From the NCBI GenBank assembly GCA_937924845.1, contig CALDUQ010000025.1, positions 1-51,899 on the forward strand: a DNA stretch of 51,899 bases, written 5' to 3'. Source of the stretch: an uncultured Flavobacteriaceae bacterium (GTDB lineage Bacteria; Bacteroidota; Bacteroidia; Flavobacteriales; Flavobacteriaceae). The position numbers and the translations under genes were made by a program. Below, one piece after another: positions 1 through 6,720 of the stretch; the stretch's first letter is position 1; the number at the start of each line of letters is the position of its first letter. Below the pieces are notes generated by a model. It searched no databases. It was not told the DNA's origin and was given only the letters and a program-made list of their open reading frames with translations.

Positions 1-1
1 C

Positions 2-406
2 TATGAATTTAGTTTAGACGGAATTGAATGGCAAACCGAAAATAGGTTTGAGAATCTTAAATTTGGGCAGTATACAGTTTTTGTAAGAGATGTATTAAGT
101 TGTAATGCTTTGCAATCTAATACGGTAACTGTTATTGATTACCCTAGGTTTTTAACACCAAATAATGATGGAAATAATGATACCTGGCATATTCAAGGAG
201 CAGAAGAAATACCTGACGCTATAATTTATATTTTTGATCGTTATGGTAAATTACTTAAACAATTATTGCCTAATGGCGAAGGCTGGGATGGTACATACAA
301 TGGTGCGGTAATGCCGGCAACTGATTATTGGTTTACAGTAGAGTTTAATGAGCCAAACACTCAAATACGTAAGCAATTTAAAGCACATTTTGCTTTGAGG
401 CTATAA
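2..406 (+). CDS. T9SS type B sorting domain protein (C-terminal part)
   Basis: The reading frame is open from base 2, so this is the 3' end of a gene that starts outside the window; the TTG at 110 is internal. The last ~85 residues match the gliding-motility-associated C-terminal domain (type B sorting signal): the FLTPNNDGNND motif near the domain start, then IIYIFDRYGKLL, GWDGTYNG and MPATDYWF. Such domains direct a secreted protein through the type IX secretion system to the cell surface or medium. The residues before it look like the end of an Ig-like/PKD-type repeat. The functional domain lies upstream and cannot be named. Confidence 0.93.
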   Translation, partial: YEFSLDGIEWQTENRFENLKFGQYTVFVRDVLSCNALQSNTVTVIDYPRFLTPNNDGNNDTWHIQGAEEIPDAIIYIFDRYGKLLKQLLPNGEGWDGTYNGAVMPATDYWFTVEFNEPNTQIRKQFKAHFALRL

Positions 407-454
407 ATAGGTAAAACGGCATAAATTTTGATAATGGTACATAAACTTTAATTT

Positions 455-1618
455 ATGCGTTATCTTTTACTACTTTTTTTAACGTCAACTGTTGTTGCAC
501 AAAATACTTTTAAGGGTAAAATTATTGATGTCGAAACTAATAAACCATTGGAGTTTGTGTCAGTATTTAATAATTATGACAATACCATTACTAATGCCGA
601 TGGAAATTATATGTTCTCCTCAGATAAAGATTCTGTAATTATTTATCGTATGGGCTACGAAAAAATTCGTACAACTTTTAATGATTTAAAGCCTGTTGTT
701 AAATTACAAAAAAGCCCTTTTGAGCTCAACACTGTTGTTATAGGTAATACCAAAAAACTTTGGCAAACTATTAAAGATTCTCTTAATGTAAACTACGTTT
801 TTGAACCTTATCATGAAAAATTTACGTTAAGAACCCTTGTTAGATATAACGATACCATATCACGAATACAAGATATAAAAGGTAAACTAAAGCGTAAAAC
901 TTTAGTATATACAAAAACCATTGAGCCTTCAAAAAAAGATTATGAAGTTGAGTTTACCAACATGCGTAAAATAGGTGTTGTTACCGACCCTAATAATGTG
1001 TATTTTAAATTTCCAACCCTACACCAATTATTTTTAGATCACTTAGGACTTGTAAATGTGACAGCATCGGATAATTTTGAATTTAGTGAAATTCATTATG
1101 ACAATGAAAATAAAATTAAACTTGAGTTTATTACTAAACCTAAATTTGATAAAGCAACAGTTTCTGGGTATTATTTAATAAACGCTAAAAATAAAGCTAT
1201 TGAAGAGTTTTACTTTTTAAGACAAAATCATAATTTACCCTACGTCGAAAAAAGATGGTTAAAGTCTAGAACAACTTTTTTTGAAAAGCATTTGTTTTTT
1301 GAAGCTCATCCTAGCGCAAAAAAATACTATTTAAAAACAGCTAAAAGTAGAGGTGTAGTCGAAACCACAGATAAAGATAATTCGTTTTTAGACACCTATG
1401 ATGTAACCAATATACTTACAACCAATGATAATTTTGGTGATTTTACCGTCAAAAAAAATGTAAGTAGCCATAAAGATATTTTTAAATTAAAATACCCATA
1501 CCACCCAGAGTTTTGGGATAACCAAAATCAATTGCTTTTAACTGACGAAATGAATAGCTTTATTACCTTAATGAATAAAGAGGATAATGAGTTTAAAGTA
1601 AAAACCAATATGAAATAA
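455..1618 (+). CDS. Secreted carboxypeptidase-like regulatory domain protein
   Basis: A protein of 387 residues with a Sec signal peptide (residues 1-15, ending VVA-Q). Residues ~18-90 form a CarboxypepD_reg-like beta-sandwich (FKGKIIDVETNKPLEFVSV ... NADGNYMF), the module found at the N-terminus of many Bacteroidetes TonB-dependent receptors. The remaining ~290 residues are charged, with no recognisable catalytic motif and no membrane barrel. Related flavobacterial proteins are annotated only as carboxypeptidase-like regulatory domain-containing proteins. It follows the T9SS cargo gene by 48 bp on the same strand. Function is unknown; an envelope or periplasmic location is inferred from the signal peptide. 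Confidence 0.8.
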   Translation: MRYLLLLFLTSTVVAQNTFKGKIIDVETNKPLEFVSVFNNYDNTITNADGNYMFSSDKDSVIIYRMGYEKIRTTFNDLKPVVKLQKSPFELNTVVIGNTKKLWQTIKDSLNVNYVFEPYHEKFTLRTLVRYNDTISRIQDIKGKLKRKTLVYTKTIEPSKKDYEVEFTNMRKIGVVTDPNNVYFKFPTLHQLFLDHLGLVNVTASDNFEFSEIHYDNENKIKLEFITKPKFDKATVSGYYLINAKNKAIEEFYFLRQNHNLPYVEKRWLKSRTTFFEKHLFFEAHPSAKKYYLKTAKSRGVVETTDKDNSFLDTYDVTNILTTNDNFGDFTVKKNVSSHKDIFKLKYPYHPEFWDNQNQLLLTDEMNSFITLMNKEDNEFKVKTNMK

Positions 1619-1635
1619 TGAGCTGTTAATTTATA

Positions 1636-1655
1636 ATTCCTGCGAAAGCAGGAAT
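1636..1655. repeat. REP-like palindrome, copy 1 (GAAA loop)
   Basis: A perfect 8-bp inverted repeat, ATTCCTGC / GCAGGAAT, around a GAAA loop, followed by CTAAAAC. The same core recurs at 5596, 15324 (degenerate), 19666 and 19788, always between genes. Confidence 0.85.
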
Positions 1656-1699
1656 CTAAAACCGCAATGCAAAACGTAAATAAAATTTAATAAATTCCT

Positions 1700-1757
1700 T
1701 TATACAAGGGAATGACAGAGCGGTATATGAAAATTTCTAAAATTTACAAGCTAAAAT
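1700..1757 (+). repeat. Island-flanking noncoding repeat, left copy
   Basis: The segment beginning AATGACAG at 1711 and running through TTTACAAGCTAAAAT at 1757 matches 5532-5578 in the same orientation: 40 of 47 aligned bases are identical by hand count, with no gaps. The two copies bracket the WYL regulator and the three unknown genes. It is noncoding on both sides. Confidence 0.75.
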
Positions 1758-1788
1758 ATTCTAAACCTTTAATTATGTTTTTGTCGTT

Positions 1789-1796
1789 TACTTTTG
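1789..1796 (+). promoter_or_regulatory. Candidate -7 element of the WYL gene
   Basis: TACTTTTG matches the Bacteroidetes -7 consensus TAnnTTTG. It lies 42 bp before the WYL start codon, so a leader of roughly 35 nt is expected. A clear -33 TTTG partner at the usual spacing was not found. Confidence 0.45.
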
Positions 1797-1838
1797 TTAT
1801 TTTCAAAATATTAGCTAAAATTGAATAAACCTAATTGA

Positions 1839-2729
1839 ATGTCTCAAGAAAAAATAATTTTACGTCATAGCTTAATAATTAATAAAATTGAAAAATCAGC
1901 TTGTAATTGGAAAGATATAGAGGATTACCTGGCCTTGCAGTCAGAATATCATGATTATGATTTCAATATTTCTTTGCGTACTTTTCAGCGAGACCTTAAC
2001 AATTTACGAACAATTTATGGGATAGATATACAATACGATTCAAATACAGAGGTTTATAAAATAATTGAGGATAGTAACCAGTATAATAATCGACTTCTAG
2101 AAAGTTTAAACATAATTAACGCTACTATACTTGCTAAAAATACATCTAATTTTTTAAGTTTCGAGAAAAGAAAATCTAACGGAACCGAACATTTTTACGA
2201 AATATTACATTGTATTAAGCATAGTACAACATTAAAAATTAGACACAAAAAATTTAATGACGACGAACCAAAGGAAAGAGAGGTTGCTCCTTACTCATTA
2301 AAAGAATCTAAACATCGTTGGTATTTAATTGCAAAAGATTTAAATGAAGGAATAATAAAAAATTTTGGCTTAGACCGAATCGAAAGAATATCAAAAACAG
2401 TTAATAAATTTACGTACCCTGTTGATTTTAAAATCGAGGAACACACTAAACACAGTTTTGGTATTGTTTTTAGTACTGACCCGCCAGAAGAGATAATTTT
2501 ATCGTTTTCGGAATGGCAAGGGAGGTACGTCAAAGCATTACCCTTACACCATTCACAAGAAATTCTAGTTGATACTCCAGATGAATTTAGAATAAAATTA
2601 TACTTATGCCAAAGTTATGATTTTGAGATGGAACTTCTTTCTTTTGGAAAAGAAGTAACCGTAATTGAGCCTTTAAGTTTAAAAAACACTATTAAAGAAA
2701 AATTAAAAGCCACCTTAAATAATTATTAA
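1839..2729 (+). CDS. WYL domain transcriptional regulator
   Basis: A protein of 296 residues. The N-terminal ~75 residues resemble the winged helix-turn-helix of YafY/WYL regulators (IINKIEKSACNWKDIEDYL ... FNISLRTFQRDLNNLRTIYGIDI). The central WYL domain carries SLKESKHRWYLIAKD followed by FGLDRIERI, the hallmark Trp-Tyr-Leu plus downstream basic residues that in other family members bind nucleic acid or nucleotide ligands. The C-terminal ~80 residues form the WCX extension (DPPEEIILSFSEWQGRYVKALPLH...SQEI). WYL regulators are cytoplasmic and often control defence or DNA-repair genes. It is convergent with the unknown three-gene operon and lies within the same repeat-bracketed segment, so regulation of that operon is a reasonable inference but not shown. 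Confidence 0.9.
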   Translation: MSQEKIILRHSLIINKIEKSACNWKDIEDYLALQSEYHDYDFNISLRTFQRDLNNLRTIYGIDIQYDSNTEVYKIIEDSNQYNNRLLESLNIINATILAKNTSNFLSFEKRKSNGTEHFYEILHCIKHSTTLKIRHKKFNDDEPKEREVAPYSLKESKHRWYLIAKDLNEGIIKNFGLDRIERISKTVNKFTYPVDFKIEEHTKHSFGIVFSTDPPEEIILSFSEWQGRYVKALPLHHSQEILVDTPDEFRIKLYLCQSYDFEMELLSFGKEVTVIEPLSLKNTIKEKLKATLNNY

Positions 2730-2769
2730 AAAATACGCCTATTTTGTTCTTAAAATAGGCGTATTTTTT
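2728..2769. terminator. Bidirectional terminator
   Basis: An 18-bp perfect stem (2728-2745 with 2752-2769) with a 6-base loop GTTCTT. It begins with an A-run and ends with a T-run, so it can terminate both the WYL gene and the convergent operon. Confidence 0.92.
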
Positions 2770-2799
2770 AATAATTATAATATAAAACCTGTCTCTTTG

Positions 2800-3897
2800 T
2801 TAGTTTAAATTACTGCCGTAAAGCCATTTAATTAGCATTTTTCTATTCTTCTTTTTTAAATCATTACAAATAATAAACTTTTTGTTTTTCCACTCAAAAA
2901 ACGGCGTTTTGTAATAAACATCACTATTAACTGGACGAGATTTAGCGTGTATTATTTCATTAGTATCTCCTGTAACATCGACTAATAGCGGATAACTCAA
3001 TTTACATATTTCTTTTACCTTTTCATTATCTGTTAAACTAATAAAATCGCTAAAACCTATATCTTTTAAGTTTTCAAGAAATTTAAATATAAAATCTTTG
3101 TTTTTTAATTTTTTATCAAATTTAACATTGATGTCATATAAATCTAATTTCGGTTCACTTATCTCATCTTCTTTAGGCTTTATAAAATTTATTATATTAT
3201 TTTTAATCAAATCTTCTACAATTATAGTTTCATCTTTATATTTTGAATAATCTTCTTCAAAATCAAAGGCGCATTTAAAGATGCTGTTAATGCAATACAA
3301 TTTTTGATGTAAAATCTCCGTAATAATTTGTATTTTCTTGACTAAGGAACTATTGTTTTTTGATTTATCAAGTATAAAAGAAAACGTTTGAGGGATTAAT
3401 GAAATGTTCCACAATGAAGTAAAAAAGTAAGGATTACTTGTGTTACCCCATACATGTGAAATAGTATAATTTTTATAATCACTTATAGCACCTTGACTAA
3501 CTCTATAACCTGTATAATTAAATATTTCTTTTCGCACATAATAATTACCATCTTTATCCGTAAGAACTTTTATGTTACTTTCATTGTGAAATAAATCGTT
3601 AGCCTCAGCAAATATCCTAGCCTCTTTTCTGTTCTTAAAATTTTTACTATGTTTTTTATTTAAGTTGTTATTTTTATGAAAATAAAAATGCGCTTTTGCC
3701 TTTGTTGAAAATCTAACTGGGATTTTTTCGTTATTTTTTATATTCTCTTTAATTTTATTTGCTTGTATAGAGACACTTTTTGTGTCAAAAAACAAAACGC
3801 TAGAAAAATAATGATTAATAAATTCCCGTTCATTTTTAAACAAACATAAAATTGATTCTAAGCCATCTTTTTTATTAATAATTTCTGAATACCACAT
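2800..3897 (-). CDS. Unknown protein with HNH-like signature
   Basis: A protein of 365 residues, third gene of the minus-strand operon, with no signal peptide or membrane segment. I do not recognise the family. Around residues 145-180 the sequence reads YTISHVWGNTSNPYFF, then WNISLIPQTF and DKSKN. A His after a beta-strand, an Asn about 17 residues later in a W-N-I context and a following helix recall the ordering of an HNH (beta-beta-alpha-metal) nuclease core, but the canonical second His and zinc cysteines are absent. The N-terminal third is Lys/Asn-rich; the C-terminus (FFEWKNKKFIICNDL...IKWLYG) is probably beta-rich. A 63-bp gap separates it from the preceding gene. A restriction or defence nuclease is possible; confidence in any function is low, but the long ORF and operon position support a real gene. 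Confidence 0.72.
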   Translation of the reverse strand: MWYSEIINKKDGLESILCLFKNEREFINHYFSSVLFFDTKSVSIQANKIKENIKNNEKIPVRFSTKAKAHFYFHKNNNLNKKHSKNFKNRKEARIFAEANDLFHNESNIKVLTDKDGNYYVRKEIFNYTGYRVSQGAISDYKNYTISHVWGNTSNPYFFTSLWNISLIPQTFSFILDKSKNNSSLVKKIQIITEILHQKLYCINSIFKCAFDFEEDYSKYKDETIIVEDLIKNNIINFIKPKEDEISEPKLDLYDINVKFDKKLKNKDFIFKFLENLKDIGFSDFISLTDNEKVKEICKLSYPLLVDVTGDTNEIIHAKSRPVNSDVYYKTPFFEWKNKKFIICNDLKKKNRKMLIKWLYGSNLN

Positions 3898-3960
3898 ATT
3901 TTTTTAGTATTTAAAACATCTCGACTAATAAATGTAATTATATGAGCGAATGCCTTGTTT

Positions 3961-4458
3961 TTATTTTTCTTTGTTAATTAATATTTTAGTTTTTGAAGGC
4001 GTGTTTTTTTTTGTAGTAAAATAACATTTTTCAATCGCTAAATTTTTTGCTATTTCGTTTTTAAAACAACTTACGTTTTTACCAAAAACACGTATTTCTT
4101 TAGCGTTAAACCTGTTTAAATCATCACTATCAAAATCTTCTGATTCAAAAAAGCCTAGAGATATAAATTTTGACATATCATTTTTTCTTGCTTTTTTCAT
4201 GGCCTTTAAGCCAATAGCAAACATTTCGGAATCGTAAAACTCCTTTAAATGCTGTTGGGCATGTAAATCACCAACATAAAACAATCCTTTTGAGTTAAGT
4301 AAAACTTCAAGAATACTTTCGTAATAATTTATTGCTTTTTCTCTAGCCATTTGGTTTGTTTTTCCTTCAAATATTTTATCAAAAAAAACGTCTTCAAATT
4401 CTAAAAACTGATTGTTCCGATAAAGGCTTCCTGTAATTACATATTTAATTTTTTTCAT
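3961..4458 (-). CDS. Unknown island protein (165 aa)
   Basis: A soluble, Lys-rich protein with no signal peptide, family not recognised. It is the middle gene of the minus-strand trio, starting 7 bp after the stop of the 315-residue gene, so translational coupling is likely. Its N-terminus (IKYVITGSLY ... FFDKIFEGKTNQMAREKAINYYESIL) has the same arrangement as the N-terminus of the 315-residue neighbour: short beta-strands, a K-I-F motif, then an amphipathic helix with A-x-NY[YF]. A common N-terminal domain is suggested. No catalytic motif is visible. Confidence 0.72.
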   Translation of the reverse strand: MKKIKYVITGSLYRNNQFLEFEDVFFDKIFEGKTNQMAREKAINYYESILEVLLNSKGLFYVGDLHAQQHLKEFYDSEMFAIGLKAMKKARKNDMSKFISLGFFESEDFDSDDLNRFNAKEIRVFGKNVSCFKNEIAKNLAIEKCYFTTKKNTPSKTKILINKEK

Positions 4459-4465
4459 AATGAAC

Positions 4466-5413
4466 TTATAACCATTTCCTAATTGACGCTTTAATATTAA
4501 AAGGGCTTTTTTTTATTAAAACAGCTGTTTTTTGCAGTATTTTTTCTTGCTTTTTGGTTATTAAGTACTTGTATTCAGAAATTTTATCAAATAATTGCTC
4601 GCTATTTTCTAAAGTTAAATCATCAATTTTTTCTTCATTAACTAGATTGTAATAATTTAGCAATGAAGATATTTCTTTACTCACCTTTTCAAGTTTAAAA
4701 TTGATTTTGTTCATTTTACTTATGCGTAAATAATCCTCTACACTAGTGTTGTTTTTATATTTATTTTGAGTATTATCACTTGTGTAAAATTGAGGTGTCT
4801 CTATATAGTTTTGTCTTTTGTGTTTTATTATATCTCTTATTGTTTTTATGTATATAAATTCATTTTCATTAGCATAATAATCAAAATTATTGACCATATA
4901 ATTAAATAAATGCTTTTGCTTTACAAAGTTTTTAAACCGCTTAGCGTATGCAATTCTAATGTGATTTTGACTATAATATTCATATTCTATAAGTAAGTTA
5001 ATTTTTAATAAATCTTCTACTTTTTTTAAATTATTACCGATAGCACCAATAGGTAATAATTCCTCATTAGAAGGCTCAAAAATGTCATTTTTAACAATTA
5101 CAAATGATATGGTTACCTCTAAATTAAACAGCTGCCCTTTTGTGTAAATTGATACATCTGTTTCTTCTGCAAGACATAAAAATGGGTCTGTATGATAAGT
5201 TTGTTTTGATCTTTCGTTAAATAAATTTAATTTTTGACGTTTAACGTGATATTCATCACGTTTACGTTTAAAATAATTAAAAGCTCTAATACGTAATTTT
5301 AAAGGCGAGTCTAAAGCAAAAATTTTTGTTTCCTTTTGTGGCTTCTGCTTTTTTAGGCCTTTATCTACAGGCATTATAGTTTCAACGACATAATAAATGT
5401 TATAATTTTTCAT
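4466..5413 (-). CDS. Unknown island protein (315 aa)
   Basis: First gene of the island operon. It is soluble, AT-rich in codon use, and its family is not recognised. Residues 1-55 (NIYYVVETIMP ... ETKIFALDSPLKLRIRAFNYFKRKRDEY) resemble the start of the downstream 165-residue protein. Residues ~85-110 are beta-rich (DVSIYTKGQLFNLEVTISF). The C-terminal ~100 residues are helical and Lys-rich with coiled-coil character (KMNKINFKLEKVSKEISSLLNYY ... KQEKILQKTAVLIKK). A TAGTTTTG -7 element lies ~32 bp upstream on the minus strand. No nuclease, ATPase or methylase motif is seen. It could be a sensor or adaptor subunit working with the HNH-like protein, but that is inference only. Confidence 0.75.
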   Translation of the reverse strand: MKNYNIYYVVETIMPVDKGLKKQKPQKETKIFALDSPLKLRIRAFNYFKRKRDEYHVKRQKLNLFNERSKQTYHTDPFLCLAEETDVSIYTKGQLFNLEVTISFVIVKNDIFEPSNEELLPIGAIGNNLKKVEDLLKINLLIEYEYYSQNHIRIAYAKRFKNFVKQKHLFNYMVNNFDYYANENEFIYIKTIRDIIKHKRQNYIETPQFYTSDNTQNKYKNNTSVEDYLRISKMNKINFKLEKVSKEISSLLNYYNLVNEEKIDDLTLENSEQLFDKISEYKYLITKKQEKILQKTAVLIKKSPFNIKASIRKWL

Positions 5414-5452
5414 TTTGCATTATTTGGTTATAAATTATTTGATGCAAAACTA
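5413..5452 (-). promoter_or_regulatory. Promoter and inverted repeat before island operon
   Basis: On the minus strand, TAGTTTTG (5452-5445) fits the TAnnTTTG -7 consensus. Overlapping it is an inverted repeat TTTTGCAT (5413-5420) / ATGCAAAA (5442-5449), with a TTATTTG direct repeat inside (5420-5426 and 5435-5441). It covers the likely start site and start codon and could be the operator of the WYL regulator. Confidence 0.45.
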
Positions 5453-5519
5453 AAAACCGAGTACGCCATAACATGTCGTTTGTAAATGTAAAACGAATAA
5501 CATTATATATAGTGAGTTG

Positions 5520-5578
5520 TTTTTACAAAGAAATGACAGTGCGTTATGTGAAAATTTATAAAATTTACATACTATAAT
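5520..5578 (+). repeat. Island-flanking noncoding repeat, right copy
   Basis: The direct-orientation partner of 1700-1757, beginning AATGACAG at 5532 and ending TTTACATACTATAAT. Seven substitutions and no gaps separate the 47-base cores. Confidence 0.75.
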
Positions 5579-5595
5579 TTTAAATCGTTATTGTC

Positions 5596-5615
5596 ATTCC
5601 TGCGTAAGCAGGAAT
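5596..5615. repeat. REP-like palindrome, copy 2 (GTAA loop)
   Basis: A perfect 8-bp stem ATTCCTGC / GCAGGAAT with a GTAA (GNRA-type) loop, followed by CTAAAAC as in copy 1. Confidence 0.85.
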
Positions 5616-5640
5616 CTAAAACAATTATAATTTCACATAT

Positions 5641-5679
5641 ACATAAGTTTTTTATGCATAAGAAAATTATGTATATTTG
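5641..5679 (+). promoter_or_regulatory. PadR promoter and dyad operator
   Basis: ACATAA (5641-5646) and TTATGT (5667-5672) are exactly symmetric about a central TTATGCATAA (5652-5661), giving a 32-bp dyad centred at 5656.5. The -7 element TATATTTG occupies 5672-5679, immediately beside it, and the ATG follows only 6 bp later at 5686, so the transcript may be nearly leaderless. PadR repressors bind ATGT/ACAT-type dyads in their own promoters; autoregulation is inferred from this. Confidence 0.65.
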
Positions 5680-5685
5680 CAATCT

Positions 5686-6024
5686 ATGGCAAACTCAAAA
5701 CTATATAAAGGCAGTTTAATGACTATCATTTTAAAGCTTCTTGACGAGCATGATAAAATGTATGGTTATGAAATTACGCAGCATGTAAAGCAAATTACCA
5801 AAAACGAATTAAAAATCACCGAAGGCGCATTATACCCTGCATTACACAAATTAGAAGCCGATGGTTTTTTGGAGGTTGAAGTGGCAAAAGTAGATAATCG
5901 CCTACGAAAATATTATAAACTTACCGAGCAAGGCACCAAAGAGCAGGCCAGTAAACTAGCCGAGCTGGAGACTTATATTAAAACCATGCAAGCATTTATT
6001 AACCCCAAATTAAGTTTAAGTTAA
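5686..6024 (+). CDS. PadR family transcriptional regulator
   Basis: A protein of 112 residues from the ATG at 5686 (MANSKLYKGSLM); an upstream in-frame TTG at 5677 lies in the promoter and is not preferred. The PadR winged helix is clear: GSLMTIILKLLDEHDKMYGYEITQHV, then ITEGALYPALHKLEADGFLEVE and RKYYKLTEQG. Short PadR proteins of this s-PadR type act as dimeric repressors. The next gene starts directly after its stop codon, a common pairing of PadR with a membrane protein in Bacteroidetes and Firmicutes, where the pair often adjusts envelope functions. A dyad operator overlaps its own promoter. Confidence 0.92.
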   Translation: MANSKLYKGSLMTIILKLLDEHDKMYGYEITQHVKQITKNELKITEGALYPALHKLEADGFLEVEVAKVDNRLRKYYKLTEQGTKEQASKLAELETYIKTMQAFINPKLSLS

Positions 6025-6720
6025 ATGAAACTCACCCCACAGCACATCACCCAGCTATACACATTTACGCGTCAACATTATGTTGAGTTTTACGATTTGC
6101 AAACTGAGTTGGTAGACCATTTAGCTAATGATATTGAGCAAATATGGGCGGTTGAACCCAAGATTTCATTTGAAGATGCTCGAGATAAAGCCTTTAAAAA
6201 ATTCGGGATATTTGGTTTTATGGATGTGGTTGAGCAAAAACAAGGCGCATTAAATAAAAAATACTATAAGCTCATTTTTAAGGAGATAAAAACATATTTT
6301 AAGCTGCCAAAAATTATTTTAACCTTGTTTGCCGTTTGGCTTGTTTATGAGTTATTTCAGTCATTTAACAGTAAATACTTTGCTCTTATACCTTTTTTAA
6401 CTGCACTTACAGTATTGTCAATTAATTGGTACAAAGAACGTAAACAGATAAAAATAAGAGAAAAACAAACAGGTAAAAAGTGGTTACTCGATCAAATGTT
6501 ACTAAGTTTAGGAGGGTTTATTCATATAATAAATTTTATACTTCAAATGGTAATGACACCTATAAATGCGCAAAAAACATTATCACCTATAACCAATTTA
6601 GTTTTTGCTGTAATGTTGGTTTTAGTTTGCCTAATTGTATATGTTGCTGTATCTGTTGTAGGGCCAAATTTAAGAGTTAAACTAAATAACGAGCATCCAG
6701 AATATTTGTTGATTAATTAA
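6025..6720 (+). CDS. PadR-associated membrane protein
   Basis: A protein of 231 residues whose ATG abuts the PadR stop codon with no gap. Residues 1-75 are a cytoplasmic helical domain (TPQHITQLYTFTRQHYVEFYDLQTELVDHLANDIE ... DARDKAFKKFG), resembling the permease-prefix/DUF1700-type domain that accompanies PadR genes. Four membrane segments follow at about 95-110, 118-135, 155-177 and 192-213. No transport or catalytic motif is seen. It is likely an inner-membrane partner of the PadR protein, expressed from the same promoter; its molecular role is unknown. The last 4 bases overlap the end of the convergent M14 gene. Confidence 0.8.
   Translation: MKLTPQHITQLYTFTRQHYVEFYDLQTELVDHLANDIEQIWAVEPKISFEDARDKAFKKFGIFGFMDVVEQKQGALNKKYYKLIFKEIKTYFKLPKIILTLFAVWLVYELFQSFNSKYFALIPFLTALTVLSINWYKERKQIKIREKQTGKKWLLDQMLLSLGGFIHIINFILQMVMTPINAQKTLSPITNLVFAVMLVLVCLIVYVAVSVVGPNLRVKLNNEHPEYLLIN

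Noticed and set aside
1700-5615. Island as a prophage or integrative element
   Set aside because: No integrase, transposase, replication or structural phage gene, and no tRNA at either edge. Only the noncoding direct repeats argue for mobility.
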